Assembly: GCA_020444775.1 (NCBI GenBank)
Contig: JAGRHX010000794.1
Location: 1-6,031 of the forward strand
Source: Gammaproteobacteria bacterium
GTDB lineage: Bacteria; Pseudomonadota; Gammaproteobacteria; HK1
Length of the DNA: 6,031 nt
Reading direction: 5' to 3'
Part shown: piece by piece, positions 5,509 through 6,031 of the stretch
How positions within the stretch are numbered: the stretch's first letter is position 1
How the letters are laid out: each line of letters opens with the position of its first letter
Program-made: the position numbers and the translations under genes
The notes under the pieces: model-generated
Seen by the model: only the letters and a program-made list of their open reading frames with translations
Told to the model about the DNA's origin: nothing
Database searches by the model: none

Positions 5509-6031
5509 ATGCAAGCCCCTGACGAATCGACCCGACCGGAGCTGCCCAGGGGCCGCGTCACCGCGGTCTCCGGCTCGGTGCTGGACGTCGAGTTCCCGCC
5601 AGGGCATCTGCCCGCCATCAACCACGCGTTGACGGTCTGCTGGGATGGTGCACACGGCTTGACCGCCGAGGTTCAGCTGCATGTGGGACCGAGTCGGGTC
5701 CGGGCGGTGGCCATGCAGGACACGGCCGGTCTGCAAAGCGGTGTGGAGGTCCGTGATACCGGCGCCCCCATCGAGGTGCCGACCGGTGACGCGGTGCTCG
5801 GTCGCCTGCTCAACGTGGTCGGTGAGCCCATCGACCATGGACCGGCGTTCGCTGCCGATGTCCGTCGCGAACCCATCCATCGCCCGGCGCCCGGCCTCGA
5901 TCGACAGAGCAGCAACCGCGAGCTGTTCCTGACCGGCATCAAGATCATCGACCTGCTCGCACCGCTCTCGCGCGGTGGCAAGGCCGGCATGTTCGGTGGC
6001 GCCGGGGTCGGCAAGACCGTGCTCATCATGG
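5509..6031 (+). CDS. atpD: F1 ATP synthase beta subunit, 3'-truncated by window; probable N-ATPase type
   Basis: From ATG 5509 the frame stays open to the window edge (174 codons) and reads as the N-terminal barrel and start of the nucleotide domain of F1 beta, the catalytic subunit of F-type ATPase. Clear blocks are [17 protein letters not shown] (14-30), a [12 protein letters not shown] segment (64-75), [21 protein letters not shown] (89-109), PIHRPAP (122-128), [20 protein letters not shown] (142-161) and Walker A GGAGVGKT (163-170). The form '[15 protein letters not shown]' differs from the common '[15 protein letters not shown]' and, as I recall, resembles alternate N-ATPases. No gamma-subunit gene lies upstream, unlike the canonical atpAGDC order, which supports beta being the operon head. 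An in-frame stop at 5458-5460 limits the start to ATG 5509 or TTG 5461. No good Shine-Dalgarno is seen before ATG 5509. The rest of the gene lies outside the window. Confidence 0.92.
   Translation, partial: MQAPDESTRPELPRGRVTAVSGSVLDVEFPPGHLPAINHALTVCWDGAHGLTAEVQLHVGPSRVRAVAMQDTAGLQSGVEVRDTGAPIEVPTGDAVLGRLLNVVGEPIDHGPAFAADVRREPIHRPAPGLDRQSSNRELFLTGIKIIDLLAPLSRGGKAGMFGGAGVGKTVLIM

Noticed and set aside
5372..5632. Plus-strand frame of 86 codons overlapping the start of atpD
   Set aside because: It runs into atpD in a different frame and shows no family features. No Shine-Dalgarno precedes it.
4774..5880. Minus-strand frame of 368 codons spanning atpD, the intergenic region and PilZ
   Set aside because: It overlaps the well-supported PilZ gene in another frame and is antisense to atpD. 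Its predicted protein has no coherent domain, and its Arg/Pro/Gly-rich second half is typical of an out-of-frame reading.

Overview
The window is GC-rich throughout and densely coded: five genes fill almost all of it, with no RNA genes, insertion sequences, CRISPR arrays or phage signatures. Codon use (strong third-position G/C), a lipobox-type acylase and a PilZ protein next to an F-type ATPase suggest a proteobacterium, possibly a gammaproteobacterium. The taxonomic guess is weak because no marker gene is complete.

Positions 1-4773 hold three head-to-tail plus-strand genes with gaps of only 41 and 34 bases, so probably one operon. They encode a DUF1989 / urea-carboxylase-associated family protein (reading frame still open at the left edge), a 767-residue lipoprotein of the penicillin acylase family (Ntn hydrolase), and a 524-residue bacterial GH3-family acyl-adenylating enzyme. 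The acylase family hydrolyses amide bonds of N-acyl compounds. The GH3 family adenylates carboxylic acids and commonly conjugates them to amino acids. A make-and-break pair for an acyl-amide is therefore the most interesting biological suggestion here, although the substrate cannot be read from sequence.

Positions 4785-5225 hold a minus-strand PilZ-domain protein that converges on the GH3 gene with 11 bases between stop codons. Its start is fixed by a strong Shine-Dalgarno sequence, and its c-di-GMP signature has Gly where Ser is usual. Positions 5226-5508 form a 283-base divergent intergenic region with one AT-rich patch and several short inverted repeats, a plausible shared control region. 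From 5509 to the right edge runs the first 174 codons of an ATP synthase F1 beta subunit, cut just after the Walker A motif. No gamma-subunit gene precedes it, so it appears to be the first gene of its operon. With its sequence character, this suggests the alternate (N-type) F-ATPase rather than the housekeeping one.

I see no clear new defence or mobile system. The parts that best repay a second look are the acylase/GH3 pair, the Cys/His-rich stand-alone DUF1989 protein, the altered PilZ motif, the probable N-ATPase operon head, and mini-reading frames that bridge both operon junctions.
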